From Sedimentibacter sp. SX930 (GTDB lineage Bacteria; Bacillota; Bacilli; Lactobacillales; Aerococcaceae), in NCBI GenBank assembly GCA_002155105.1, contig MUZD01000004.1, positions 183,099 to 247,098 of the forward strand: a stretch of 64,000 nt of DNA, in the 5' to 3' direction. Below, in pieces: positions 47,636-56,549 of this stretch; within the stretch, counting starts at the first letter, position 1; every line of letters starts with the position of its first letter. Both the position numbers and the translations under genes were made by a program. The notes beneath the pieces are model-generated. The model was not told the origin of the DNA. It did not search any database and saw nothing but the letters and a program-made list of their open reading frames with translations.

Positions 47636-48784
47636 ATGGATTGGAATTATCAACAACCAGTGAAAATCATCTTCGGAAACGGCAAGCTGTCCGCTTTGAA
47701 GGAGGTCATCACGCAGCTCGGGGAAACGGACGGCATCCTGATCTGTTCGCGTTCCTTCCGCAAATCCGGACTCGCCGACAAAGTCATCGCAGAAGCGGAC
47801 GGCTTGCTGACCGCTGTCTACAGCGACGTTTCGCCAAATCCTGAGTTGAGCGAAGTCGATGCCTGTGCCGAACTAATGCGTGAGAATGGCTCAAAATTTG
47901 TGGTCGCGCTGGGCGGCGGAAGCGTGATGGATCTCGCCAAGGCCGCCGCAACAATCGCAACGGTGGACGAGTCGATCAGGCTCTACCACGGAACCGGCGA
48001 AGCCTTGCCGGAAACATTCCTGCCTTTGATCGCCGTGCCGACTACTTCCGGAACCGGCAGCGAAGTCACGAGCGTCGCGGTCCTTTCCGACCACGCAACC
48101 GCTAAAAAAGCGCCGATCTTTTCGCCGAACTTCTTCCCGGCTTATGCCGTCGTCGATCCGGAATTGACTTACACTTGTCCGCCGACCGTGACCGCCTGCT
48201 CCGGGATCGATGTCCTCTGCCAAGCAATCGAAGGCTACTGGAGCGTGAACCACCAGCCAATCTGCGACGCGCTGGCGATCCATGCCGCAAAGTTGGTGTT
48301 CGAATACTTGCAGCTCGCCTATACGAATCCCTATGATTCCACGGCGCGCGAGAAGATGGCCGAAGCCTCGGTCATTGCCGGTTTGGCCTTCGCGCTGCCG
48401 AAAACGACCTCCTCGCACGCCGTTTCCTATCCGTTGACGAATCTTTACGGCATCCCGCACGGCGAAGCTTGCGGATTGACGATCGACTACTTCACAAAAG
48501 TGAATGCCCAGCTGGAGACGGATGGTCGCGTGACCGGCTTCGCCAAAGCACTCGGCTTCGCCGATGCAGCCGCTATGGCGGAAGCCATCACAGCGCTGAA
48601 AAAACAGATCGGCTTGCGGACGGATCTGACGGATTTGAATTTGTCCGATGCCCAGATCGATGAGTTGGTCCAGCTTTCCCATCACCTGAACCTCGACAAC
48701 AATCCAGTCAAGATCACGGATGATATCCTCTATGATCTGTTCGGGACGTTGAGCAAGAAAGATATGTACGTGGAGCAGCCGTAA
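47636..48784 (+). CDS. Iron-containing alcohol dehydrogenase (possible sulfoacetaldehyde reductase)
   Basis: 382-residue group III alcohol dehydrogenase. The NAD-binding loop GGGSVMDLAKAAA (about residue 93) and the metal site with Asp in SGIDVLCQAIEG and His residues in SSHAVSYPLTNLYGIPHGEACG are present. In several anaerobes an enzyme of this family (SarD type) reduces sulfoacetaldehyde from taurine to isethionate. Its place 100 bp behind the importer genes supports that role here. GTG 47627 would overlap the ribosome site GAAAGGG; ATG 47636 is preferred. No isethionate lyase or exporter is present. Confidence 0.88.
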   Translation: MDWNYQQPVKIIFGNGKLSALKEVITQLGETDGILICSRSFRKSGLADKVIAEADGLLTAVYSDVSPNPELSEVDACAELMRENGSKFVVALGGGSVMDLAKAAATIATVDESIRLYHGTGEALPETFLPLIAVPTTSGTGSEVTSVAVLSDHATAKKAPIFSPNFFPAYAVVDPELTYTCPPTVTACSGIDVLCQAIEGYWSVNHQPICDALAIHAAKLVFEYLQLAYTNPYDSTAREKMAEASVIAGLAFALPKTTSSHAVSYPLTNLYGIPHGEACGLTIDYFTKVNAQLETDGRVTGFAKALGFADAAAMAEAITALKKQIGLRTDLTDLNLSDAQIDELVQLSHHLNLDNNPVKITDDILYDLFGTLSKKDMYVEQP

Positions 48785-48798
48785 CCGGCTGCTTTTTT
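48774..48798 (+). terminator. Terminator of taurine-type operon
   Basis: AGCAGCC (48774-48780) pairs with GGCTGCT (48787-48793), followed by TTTTT. The stop codon lies in the loop. Confidence 0.85.
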
Positions 48799-48817
48799 CT
48801 TTCCGCAGAAATAGGAA

Positions 48818-48951
48818 TACCCCGCCAAAACCGGTTTCGACGGGGTATTCCTATTGCGAGCAGTTCAAAATAGCCCGCCAAAACCGATTTGGCGGGCTAA
48901 ATCAGCATCGTGCGGCCTAAAATAAACCGCCAAAGTCTGTTTGGCGGGGAA
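48818..48951. repeat. Hairpin array F (CCCGCC family), 3 units
   Basis: Units begin at 48818, 48871 and 48923 (spacing 53 and 52). The middle unit is a perfect 11-7-11 hairpin TAGCCCGCCAA/TTGGCGGGCTA of 29 nt. About 80 bp (48882-48962) are nearly identical to array G at 52052-52132. Confidence 0.9.
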
Positions 48952-49000
48952 ACTCCCGCCCCGAGGTTTGAAACATTCTAAATCTTTTTTCCTTTACTCC

Positions 49001-49044
49001 AAAAAAAACAGCCGCCCAACCTCAAACGAGGCTGGATGGCTGTT
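49001..49044 (-). terminator. Terminator of MacB-like ABC gene
   Basis: On the minus strand AACAGCC...CCTC pairs with GAGG...GGCTGTT, followed by eight T. Confidence 0.92.
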
Positions 49045-49062
49045 CCTTAGTTGCCCTAAAAC

Positions 49063-51114
49063 TTAGTCATGACGCAAAGCTTCGATCGGATCGAGTTTCG
49101 CTGCTTTGTTGGCAGGGAAGACACCGGCGATGACGCTGATGATGACGCTGGCCAGGATGCCCAACAAGGCATAGGTCGGGGTCATGTGCAGGATGGTCGT
49201 CCCGAAGATGCGCTCGACCGCCACGTTTCCGATTGTGGAAAGGAGAGCCGCGATACCGACACCCAACAGGCCGCTGAACAGGCCAATCAGGAAAGATTCA
49301 GAGACGAAGATGCGGCGGATATCTTTGTTGCGCCCGCCGATCGCTTTGATGACGCCGATTTCTTGTGTCCGCTCAACGACGCTGATGTAGAGGACGGTCA
49401 GGATCATGATTGCCGATACGAACAAGGAAATGCCAGCCACACCGGCTAGGATATACGTGAAGATATCCAGCAATTTCGTGAAGGTTTTTGCCAGCGTGTC
49501 GGTGGAAGAGCCTGCATAACCCAATCCGTTGATCGCATCTTTGATGTCTTGGGAATTGCTTGTTTCATCCGCGAATAGATACGCGACATTCGGTTCGACG
49601 GTCAAGCCGTTTTCAGCGTTCATGTCCGAGAACGTGTCCATAGTCATGAAGACCGAGTCGAAAGCGCCGGAAGGACCGATTGCGTTTCCGGCTGTGTAGA
49701 TCCCGCTGACCGTGTAGGTGCCGTTCAAAGGATTGCCGTTGACGGAAAGCTTGACTTCGATTTCCTTGCCGATCATATCCTCTGGGGTGCCGGCCATCCC
49801 ATCTGCCATTTCCTCGGTGATCAGGACTTCATCCTGCCCCGGGAATTCGCCGTACAAGATGTTGGAGTCGGTCATAAACTCCGAAGTCGTGCCGAAGTTC
49901 ATGAACGGATAATTTTCGCCTTCATAAACGACCGTGTCGCTGCCCATCGAGAAGGAAGCGTAGGACAATTCCAACTTTTCGACATTCGGAATGGCTTCCA
50001 ATTCGGCAATATTCGCTTCTTCAAACGGGATGTTCTTCGAAAGCTGCGCGGCCGGATTATCGGCGATCAGTGTGCCGCCGATTCCGCCACCCCCTCCCAT
50101 GCCACCTGGTTGCGCAGGGGCAGTTTCCGCGACGGTTTCGACGCTTGCAGCGGCGTCGTATTGCGTCTCCTCGGTCATCCGCGCTTCACTGATGATCGGA
50201 TTGACGTTTTCGTTCATCGTGTCGGTCAGGTAGTCGTTCACGCCTTTGCCGAGCGCCAGCATAAGGATGATGCTCATGATGCCGATGCTTCCGCCCAACG
50301 CGATCAGGATGTTGCGGCTCAATTTCTCTTTCATGTTCAACAAGGCCATGCGGATGGCCGCGAGGAAACTCAGGTTTTTATTTTCCTGCTTTGCCTTTAT
50401 TTGGAAGGCGTTGTCGTGGAACTGCAGCGGCGGGCGTTTTTCGTCATTGATGATTTTGCCGTCATCGATTGTCACGATGCGGGTGGAACGGGAAGCGACA
50501 CGCTCCGAGTGGGTGACCATGATGACCAGTTTGCCGGTTTTCGCGATGTCCTGGATGATGTCCAGCACTTGATCCGACGTCTGGGAATCGAGCGCCCCGG
50601 TAGGTTCGTCGGCGATGATGATGTCCGGGTCGTTGACAAGGGCCCGCGCTATCGCCACCCGTTGCTTTTGCCCGCCGGATAATTGGTTCGGTTTCTTTTG
50701 GTAATGGTCCTTCAATCCCAGTTGCTCCAGCACCTCTTTGGCGCGCGCTTTTCGGGTTTTGCTGTCGATGTTCGAAAGCGTCATCGCCAATGTGACGTTG
50801 TCCAAAATGGAAAGGTGAGGGACGAGATTGAAACTTTGGAAAATGAAGCCGATTTTCTCTTTGTGGAAAGCGACCATTTCCTTTTCCTTGAACTGGCCGA
50901 TATTCTCGCCGTCCACCAGTATTTCACCGTCGAATTGCGAATCCAAGCCGCCCAACAAGTTCATCAGCGTCGACTTGCCGCTGCCTGATTCACCGATGAT
51001 CGAAACCAATTCGCCTTTTTCGAAGGACAACTGGACGTCCTTCAATGCGTGGAAACGTTCGCTGTCGGTGATGGGATAATATTTGTTTAAGTTGTTTACT
51101 TCCAAAAATGCCAT
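49063..51114 (-). CDS. MacB-like ABC transporter (ATPase fused to FtsX-type permease)
   Basis: 683 residues. The N-terminal ATPase (about 1-230) has Walker [10 protein letters not shown], signature [15 protein letters not shown] and Walker [14 protein letters not shown] permease part follows with four membrane segments: one at about residue 275 and three near the C-terminus, enclosing a large extracellular domain with a Gly-rich stretch ([11 protein letters not shown]). Such proteins extrude peptides, antibiotics or lipoproteins rather than import. The TetR gene 98 bp upstream and the palindrome before this gene indicate inducible expression. Confidence 0.93.
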   Translation of the reverse strand: MAFLEVNNLNKYYPITDSERFHALKDVQLSFEKGELVSIIGESGSGKSTLMNLLGGLDSQFDGEILVDGENIGQFKEKEMVAFHKEKIGFIFQSFNLVPHLSILDNVTLAMTLSNIDSKTRKARAKEVLEQLGLKDHYQKKPNQLSGGQKQRVAIARALVNDPDIIIADEPTGALDSQTSDQVLDIIQDIAKTGKLVIMVTHSERVASRSTRIVTIDDGKIINDEKRPPLQFHDNAFQIKAKQENKNLSFLAAIRMALLNMKEKLSRNILIALGGSIGIMSIILMLALGKGVNDYLTDTMNENVNPIISEARMTEETQYDAAASVETVAETAPAQPGGMGGGGGIGGTLIADNPAAQLSKNIPFEEANIAELEAIPNVEKLELSYASFSMGSDTVVYEGENYPFMNFGTTSEFMTDSNILYGEFPGQDEVLITEEMADGMAGTPEDMIGKEIEVKLSVNGNPLNGTYTVSGIYTAGNAIGPSGAFDSVFMTMDTFSDMNAENGLTVEPNVAYLFADETSNSQDIKDAINGLGYAGSSTDTLAKTFTKLLDIFTYILAGVAGISLFVSAIMILTVLYISVVERTQEIGVIKAIGGRNKDIRRIFVSESFLIGLFSGLLGVGIAALLSTIGNVAVERIFGTTILHMTPTYALLGILASVIISVIAGVFPANKAAKLDPIEALRHD

Positions 51115-51140
51115 ATAACTGTTCCTCCTCTTAAATAAAT

Positions 51141-51205
51141 AAGTGAGTAATCACTCACTTTTATCTTGTGGGTACAGTATAGTCCTTAACAGAGGATACT
51201 GTCAA
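51141..51205 (-). promoter_or_regulatory. ABC exporter promoter with TetR-type operator
   Basis: On the minus strand TTGACA (51200-51205) and TATACT (51176-51181) are 18 bp apart. A perfect palindrome AAGTGAGT-AATC-ACTCACTT (51141-51160) lies just downstream of the start region and fits a TetR-family operator. The exporter can thus be transcribed apart from the tetR gene. Confidence 0.8.
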
Positions 51206-51212
51206 GGACTGA

Positions 51213-51857
51213 TTACGGCTGGAGGCCTTTTTCGAGAAAAAGAATCAGGTGATCGGTTTCGACATTCGCATCGGCGGTGCTGGAGAGACCCATCGATTTC
51301 GCGACGACAAAGCCAGCAACCGTGCTGATGATCAGGCGGATGATTTCCTCATTCGGCCAGTCGACGATCTCTTGCTTTTGTTTGAACAGATTCAGAAGTT
51401 GGTTGATCTCCTGGAACAGAGCTCCCGGAATCAGCGTCAGCAGATTGTCGCGCATGTTTTCCTGGTACAGATATTCCGTCAGAAAGATTTTCCAGATCTT
51501 CATGTTGTTGCCGGCGAAATCGATCCTGTCGGGAAGGACATGGTGGAGAAAATTATGGAAGGATAAGTCAGCCATATTCTCTTTATTTTTCTGCAGTTCT
51601 GCAGGAATCAACACTTCGAGCGACTTGCTGAGGATCGGCAAAATGCTGGCGTACAGCAGATTCTCCTTCGAACCGAAATGCTTGAAGATGGTGCCTTCCG
51701 CGACATCCGCCAAGCGGGCGATGTCCTTTGTCGATGTGTTCGAATAGCCTTTTTCCGCGAACAACTCCAGACTGGCGCTCAAAATGGCCTGCATCTTCGG
51801 CGTCAGTTTTTCGTTGTTCTGGATTTTGTGTTTAAAGATTTCAAAAACCGAATCCAC
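51213..51857 (-). CDS. TetR family transcriptional regulator
   Basis: 214-residue repressor. The helix-turn-helix is TKDIARLADVAEGTIFKHFG (about residues 41-60), preceded by SASLELFAEKGYSNTS. The ligand domain has no recognisable partner. Start is GTG 51857, 8 nt after AAGGAG; a longer in-frame extension to 51914 has no ribosome site. It lies directly upstream of the MacB-like exporter, whose promoter carries a suitable palindrome. Confidence 0.92.
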   Translation of the reverse strand: MDSVFEIFKHKIQNNEKLTPKMQAILSASLELFAEKGYSNTSTKDIARLADVAEGTIFKHFGSKENLLYASILPILSKSLEVLIPAELQKNKENMADLSFHNFLHHVLPDRIDFAGNNMKIWKIFLTEYLYQENMRDNLLTLIPGALFQEINQLLNLFKQKQEIVDWPNEEIIRLIISTVAGFVVAKSMGLSSTADANVETDHLILFLEKGLQP

Positions 51858-51984
51858 TCTATCCGCTCCTTTACTGTAGTTTTGGTTCCATCTTACGGTG
51901 TAAATCGGAAACAAGCAAGCAGTTTCCGAAGATTGGTGGCGGATGTGCGGAGATGTGGATCTCGGATATCACATCGGGCGTAGT

Positions 51985-52117
51985 TTCCCCGCCAAAGGCC
52001 GATTGGCGGGGAGACAACGTCGTGTGGGGCTCAAAGTTCCCCGCCAAAATTGATTTGGCGGGCTAAATCAACTTCGGGCGGCCCGAAATAAACCGCCAAA
52101 GTCTGTTTGGCGGGGAA
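51985..52117. repeat. 52-bp hairpin array G (CCCGCC family), 3 units
   Basis: 29-nt hairpins begin at 51985, 52037 and 52089, exactly 52 bp apart, with CCCGCCAAA and TTGGCGGGG-like arms. Units two and three and their linkers are nearly identical to array F. It lies between the tetR start and the stop of the AEC gene. Confidence 0.92.
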
Positions 52118-52139
52118 ACTCCCACCCCAGCTTGAACTG

Positions 52140-53096
52140 TCAAAGCAGCACCGGCATCAGAATGATGAACGTCACGATGGATAATACGACGTTGAGCGAG
52201 AGGAAATTCAGGATGAAGCTCTTGTCGGGGCAATCGCCCTCGATGAACACAGGAATGATGAAGGAGGGCGGACAGATGAACATCGTGTAGACGGCCATCT
52301 GGAACAGCCGGTCCAATCCGAGCAGCCTGTCGATGATGAAAGTGTTCAGCAGATAGGCGAATAGGAGCATCATACCGAGCCTCAGCAATACCGCCGGCAG
52401 CGGCACCAAAAGCTGTTTCAAATCGAAGTGGAGCTCATAGCCGATCACCAGCAGGATCAGCGGCAAGGTGATTTCTGCGAGCATCCCGGCGGCAATCACA
52501 AAGGCAGAGGTCACGGGATTCGTGTGGAAAAACATCCTTCCGCCAAGCATAGAGGCGAGGATTCCCAAGAACATCGTTATCAGGAAAGGGGATTTGACGA
52601 TATGTTTGACCTGATCCTTCAGGCTCATCCTTTTTCTGCCGGTTTGGTTGCAGCCGACTTTATCCAAAAACGTCGCGAGCACGATGAAGATGAACAACAG
52701 ATTGCCGATATCGAGGATGGCCAATCTGTAAAGGTGCTCGGCGCCGAAAGTGGAGATGAAGAGCGGGTAACCGATGATGCCGGTGACGAAGCTCGAATAG
52801 ACCGACGGGAAGAACGCATTGGGCGATTTCCAGATTTTTTTGAATAAAAATCCCATCGAAAAAGCCAACAGGCAAGTGATGAAGACTGCGACGGAGCCCC
52901 ATAGGTAGTCCGTTTGCAGATCGGCATCCAACAAAATAAGAAACAAAAGACAGGGCAATGCCAGATTCAAAATCAGCTTCTTCATGCCTCTGACGGCATC
53001 GGCGCTGATGAATGCAGTCTTTTCCAGAACAACCCCTGTCGTTATCAGCGCAATGACGGGAAAGGCCTTCAAGGCGATGGTTATGATGTCATTCAT
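52140..53096 (-). CDS. AEC family transporter
   Basis: 318-residue membrane protein with about ten hydrophobic segments, second AEC carrier in the window. The N-terminal VLEKTAFISADAVRGMKKL and LILNLALPCLLFLILLD, then SFVTGIIGYPLFI, are the family pattern. Cargo is probably an organic anion; not determinable. The start follows AAGGAGG. It is monocistronic, with no gene in the 327-bp stretch 53097-53423 upstream. Confidence 0.9.
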   Translation of the reverse strand: MNDIITIALKAFPVIALITTGVVLEKTAFISADAVRGMKKLILNLALPCLLFLILLDADLQTDYLWGSVAVFITCLLAFSMGFLFKKIWKSPNAFFPSVYSSFVTGIIGYPLFISTFGAEHLYRLAILDIGNLLFIFIVLATFLDKVGCNQTGRKRMSLKDQVKHIVKSPFLITMFLGILASMLGGRMFFHTNPVTSAFVIAAGMLAEITLPLILLVIGYELHFDLKQLLVPLPAVLLRLGMMLLFAYLLNTFIIDRLLGLDRLFQMAVYTMFICPPSFIIPVFIEGDCPDKSFILNFLSLNVVLSIVTFIILMPVLL

Positions 53097-53297
53097 GAAA
53101 CAAATCCTCCTTCACCCACCGGAAGCACGGTGCTGACAGTTGCCAAGTGCAATAGCCAAGATAGCTAAAATTGGAAGGGACAGCAACAGCATAAGTGATG
53201 TGGACTTCCGCAAGACGATTTGTTTCTTCACTGCTATTGTGCGCCCAATGGAGTAGGTGATGCAAATGATAGGCCACAGATCGGTACCAGAAATCAC

Positions 53298-53355
53298 AAG
53301 CCTTCTTAAATGTCGAGGGCTTTTTATAGTGGCGACAATCATTCCGTCGTATAAT
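53298..53355 (+). promoter_or_regulatory. Hairpin and -10 element before unknown lipoprotein
   Basis: A hairpin AAGCCTTC/GAGGGCTT followed by TTTT (53298-53325) and a consensus TATAAT (53350-53355) precede the lipoprotein gene by 69 bp. No clear -35 was found. Nothing else is seen in 53097-53423. Confidence 0.4.
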
Positions 53356-53423
53356 GGACACAAGGAAACAAAAGCCAGAACAATAGTTAGAACCTTGTGC
53401 CTTGCGTAAGGAGGTTTTTTTAA

Positions 53424-54134
53424 ATGAAAAGAAAAATAGCTTTAATAGGGACTTTGACGGCAATCGCCATATTTTCAGCCGCTTGCGGGCAGGACGGGGC
53501 TGCATCAGATGAATCAAGCAGCGTCATCGCAAGTAGCCAAAGCGAAGCAATCGAGTCAACCGCAGGAAGCGACAGCGAATCAGCTGCAGAAGCCGATACC
53601 AGCATAGCCAGCATTCATTTGGCCGATCCGTATTTCATGATTTTTGCGAGCAGACAATATGTGGCGCAGTATCATTACCAGGAGTTCACAGGGAATCAGC
53701 TGGAGGACCGGTTGATGACTGTAGCCGTTGACGGCGCGGATCAGGCAGTCCGGATAAGCGGGGAGAACACGGACACGACCTATCTCACCTTGGGCGGGCA
53801 GGCTTATGTGGTTGATCACCTGAACCGGACGATTGCGCGTAACGAAAGTGAGGATCCTGCCGGGGAAACGGCAGACGACGGCATCATCGAAGCGCCGCCA
53901 TTCAAGGACATCGGCAGCACGTATGTGGGCAGCTGGGATGATCAAGGATTCATTTATGAGGAATACTACACCGCAAACGGGGACCGGATGTTTTATTATT
54001 TCGAGGGCGAAGTCCTGAAACGGATCCGCTCGACCTCCGGGGAAAATGAGTTCAATCTTGATGTCATCGAAATAAGCGACACGGCCTCACCGGAGCTTAT
54101 CGAACTGCCCGAAGACTACGAATGGCTGCCATAA
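53424..54134 (+). CDS. Lipoprotein of unknown function
   Basis: 236 residues. The lipoprotein signal ends at SAAC (about residue 21), followed by a Ser/Glu/Ala-rich linker to residue 60. The mature part is rich in beta-type alternation with aromatic pairs (FASRQYVAQYHYQEF, YYTANGDRMFYYFEGEVLK) and reminds of small lipid- or signal-binding lipoproteins with a LolA-like or half-barrel fold, but I recognise no family. GH16 and hydrolase genes follow in the same direction after hairpin array H. Confidence 0.85.
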   Translation: MKRKIALIGTLTAIAIFSAACGQDGAASDESSSVIASSQSEAIESTAGSDSESAAEADTSIASIHLADPYFMIFASRQYVAQYHYQEFTGNQLEDRLMTVAVDGADQAVRISGENTDTTYLTLGGQAYVVDHLNRTIARNESEDPAGETADDGIIEAPPFKDIGSTYVGSWDDQGFIYEEYYTANGDRMFYYFEGEVLKRIRSTSGENEFNLDVIEISDTASPELIELPEDYEWLP

Positions 54135-54169
54135 GAAAGGCTGCTGCCGCCGAACCAGCTGAACCTGTC

Positions 54170-54328
54170 CTCCGGCGAGAAACCTCTTCACCGGAGAACA
54201 ACCAGGTAACAGTGGCTCAACTCCGACGAACCCTGCCTCGCCGGAGCTGAGCCTTCAAAAACAGACACCACCTCCGATGAGCAAAGCCTCACCGGAGGAA
54301 AACCATCCAACACCGCATTCACCTCCGG
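54170..54328. repeat. 51-bp hairpin array H (CTCCGG family), 3 units plus half
   Basis: Units begin at 54170, 54221 and 54272, with a fourth CTCCGG half-site at 54323, all 51 bp apart. Arms are CTCCGGCGA/TCACCGGAG, CTCCGACGA/TCGCCGGAG and CTCCGATGA/TCACCGGAG with 8-9-nt loops. A short direct repeat CCTCCAATC follows near 54345-54375. Confidence 0.9.
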
Positions 54329-54404
54329 CCAGTCTCAAACCCTCAATCCTCCAATCCTCCAATCCTTTAATCCTCCTCAGACCCACGAGAGAAGATGAAT
54401 CCTG

Positions 54405-55604
54405 ATGAAGAAACAAATCAAACCGCTCATCACCGTTGTTTTGCTCGCCGTATTCTTTTTCTGGCTCCACCAGTCGGATTACGCGCTTCTGCGCGGGTGG
54501 CAGGCGAACGGTGATGAAACAGAGGCGATTCCTATATACAACGGCGAATATCGCTTGATATTCGACGAGAATTTCGACGAAAGTCCGCTCGATCCCACAA
54601 TCTGGAACGACCAGTATCTTGCTTCCTGGACGCCGGACATGGAGTCCGCGCGTGCCGTCTACGAAGTGGTGGACGGTAATCTGAATCTCATCATCAATGA
54701 GGACACGCAGCCATGGAATCCCGAGTTCGATGGAACCGTTCGCACATCCAGCGTGATGACCGGCAACCGGATCGGGTTGCATGAATTCAAGCAAGGCCTG
54801 GAGGTCCGCAACGACATTGAGCCGTTTATGGGCTTCATTTCGCAATACGGCGTCTTCGAAATCCGGGCAAAAATGATGAATAGCCTCGGCAATATGTGCG
54901 CTTGGTGGCTCGTCGGGATCCAGGACACACCGGAACAGGATGTGGAAGTGGATGTCTTTGAGAATGCCCTCAATTTCGGTAATGTCGTCACGGCTTCGCT
55001 TTACGCGCACCGGGATCCGCTGGCGAGGGAGCAGCATTTCATTTATGATGTCGGCGAGGCCGACTTGAGCAATGAATTCCATCTCTACACTTTCGAATGG
55101 ACTCCGGAAGGCTTTGTTTTTTATTTCGATGACGAAGAAATCGGGACGTTCCAGGCCGAGGTCGCCTATCCGATGATCTCCATCCTTTCGGCCTACGAAG
55201 GGCGCGAGAATTGGTGGGTGGGGCCTTTCGACCCGGCTGCGCCGTACCCGAAGGTGTTCCAGATCGATTATATGAAAGTCTGGAAAAAAGTGCCGGAAGA
55301 CTTCGAACAAGTCGACAAACTGAAAATCGTTTCCCAGGATGAAGCGACTTTCACGATGGCAGCCGGCCAATACGCCATCGAACACGGCCAACTCGTCGGG
55401 TTCCCGTCCTACGTCACACTCCGCTACAACGACGGCACCGATACGCAGCACTGGGTCAAATGGGAAGAGCTGACGCCCGCCATCCTCAGTAAACTCGACA
55501 AACCCGGAACGTTCGAAATGGAAGGCGAAATCATCGGCATGCCGGAAGCAATCCTGGGCAACCGGAAAGCAATCATACAAATAATCGTCAGCCAGAATGA
55601 ATGA
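54405..55604 (+). CDS. Glycoside hydrolase family 16 protein with C-terminal Ig-like domain
   Basis: 399 residues with one N-terminal membrane segment (signal anchor). The GH16 catalytic motif ExDxxE is visible as Glu181, Asp183, Glu186 (EVDVFE), preceded by GVFEIRAKM and AWWLVG. This family hydrolyses or rearranges beta-glucans and related polysaccharides outside the cell. Residues about 310-399 (HWVKWEELTPAILSKLDKPG and TFEMEGEI) look like a bacterial Ig-like (Big_4) domain. A 464-residue open frame on the opposite strand is a shadow. Confidence 0.88.
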   Translation: MKKQIKPLITVVLLAVFFFWLHQSDYALLRGWQANGDETEAIPIYNGEYRLIFDENFDESPLDPTIWNDQYLASWTPDMESARAVYEVVDGNLNLIINEDTQPWNPEFDGTVRTSSVMTGNRIGLHEFKQGLEVRNDIEPFMGFISQYGVFEIRAKMMNSLGNMCAWWLVGIQDTPEQDVEVDVFENALNFGNVVTASLYAHRDPLAREQHFIYDVGEADLSNEFHLYTFEWTPEGFVFYFDDEEIGTFQAEVAYPMISILSAYEGRENWWVGPFDPAAPYPKVFQIDYMKVWKKVPEDFEQVDKLKIVSQDEATFTMAAGQYAIEHGQLVGFPSYVTLRYNDGTDTQHWVKWEELTPAILSKLDKPGTFEMEGEIIGMPEAILGNRKAIIQIIVSQNE

Positions 55605-55671
55605 GAAAAGAGTACCTACCCAGCAATTTGGTGCATGTTTAAAAAGCAATCTTTATGAAAGGAAGTGCCCG

Positions 55672-56475
55672 ATGAAACCTATCGCAAAGCAGGTCGAACT
55701 GGCGAACGGCTTGCACCTGAGCTACGCCGAACAAGGAGCAAATAGCGGCACACCAATCATCTTGTTGCATGGCATCGCGGATTCTTGGCGCATCTTCGAG
55801 CCGCTGTTTGCCGAACTTCCGGAGAGCGTCCACGCCTTCGCTTTGAGCCAACGCGGACACGGAGATTCTGATCGGCCAGCTACCGGCTACCGCACCCGTG
55901 ATTTCGTGGAAGATTTTCGGTTGTTCATGGATGCACTGCGAATCCAGAAGGCGATCATCGTCGGGGCATCAAGCGGCGGTTTCGCGGCCCGCAGCTTCGC
56001 CGCAATGCATCCGGAACGGACGGCGGGGCTGATCCTGTTGGGATCACCCGCCTCGTTGGCAGCACGGCCGAACTTGTTTGCGGAGCTGAAGGATCCGATT
56101 GATCCCGGTTTCGTGAAAAGTTTCGCGGAGAGTGTCCTCTCCCGAGCGGCACCTGCGGAAGGCTTGGCCAGTATGATAGCCGAAAACCTGAAGGCTCCCG
56201 CGCACGTATGGGTGGAGACCGGCAACGGCCTGTTTGAGGAACCCTTTCCTGGCGAGCTCGCCAAAATCCAAGCGCCTACGCTCATCGTCTGGGGCGAAGA
56301 GGATCCCATCATCACCAAGGCTGACCAGCTCGCGCTGGCTGAAGCAATCAAGGGGTCCAAGCTCATCGCGTATCCCGGATCGGGCCACATGCTCTATTGG
56401 GAAGAACCCGCCCTGATTGCACGGGATATTATTGCTTACATAAACGACGGGAAATCAATGCCAGAAAAAAATTGA
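55672..56475 (+). CDS. Alpha/beta hydrolase
   Basis: 267-residue serine hydrolase. Oxyanion segment LLHGIADSWR, nucleophile elbow GASSGG (Ser near residue 102), catalytic Asp in VWGEEDPI and His in GSGHMLYWEEP are complete. The type resembles esterases or lactonases/haloperoxidase-like enzymes; substrate unknown. ATG 55672 follows AAAGGAAG. The frame begins upstream, overlapping the end of the GH16 gene, but that part lacks similarity. Confidence 0.92.
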   Translation: MKPIAKQVELANGLHLSYAEQGANSGTPIILLHGIADSWRIFEPLFAELPESVHAFALSQRGHGDSDRPATGYRTRDFVEDFRLFMDALRIQKAIIVGASSGGFAARSFAAMHPERTAGLILLGSPASLAARPNLFAELKDPIDPGFVKSFAESVLSRAAPAEGLASMIAENLKAPAHVWVETGNGLFEEPFPGELAKIQAPTLIVWGEEDPIITKADQLALAEAIKGSKLIAYPGSGHMLYWEEPALIARDIIAYINDGKSMPEKN

Positions 56476-56549
56476 AACGGCACCATCAAAAAAAGAAAGA
56501 AAGAAGCGCGATTCGTCCAAGCCCGAATCCAGGAAAGGTGGTGCCTACG

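Noticed and set aside
54255..55649. 464-residue open frame on the minus strand
   Set aside because: It is antisense to the GH16 gene, whose plus-strand frame has catalytic motifs and an Ig-like domain. Codon bias in this genome often leaves the antisense frame open.
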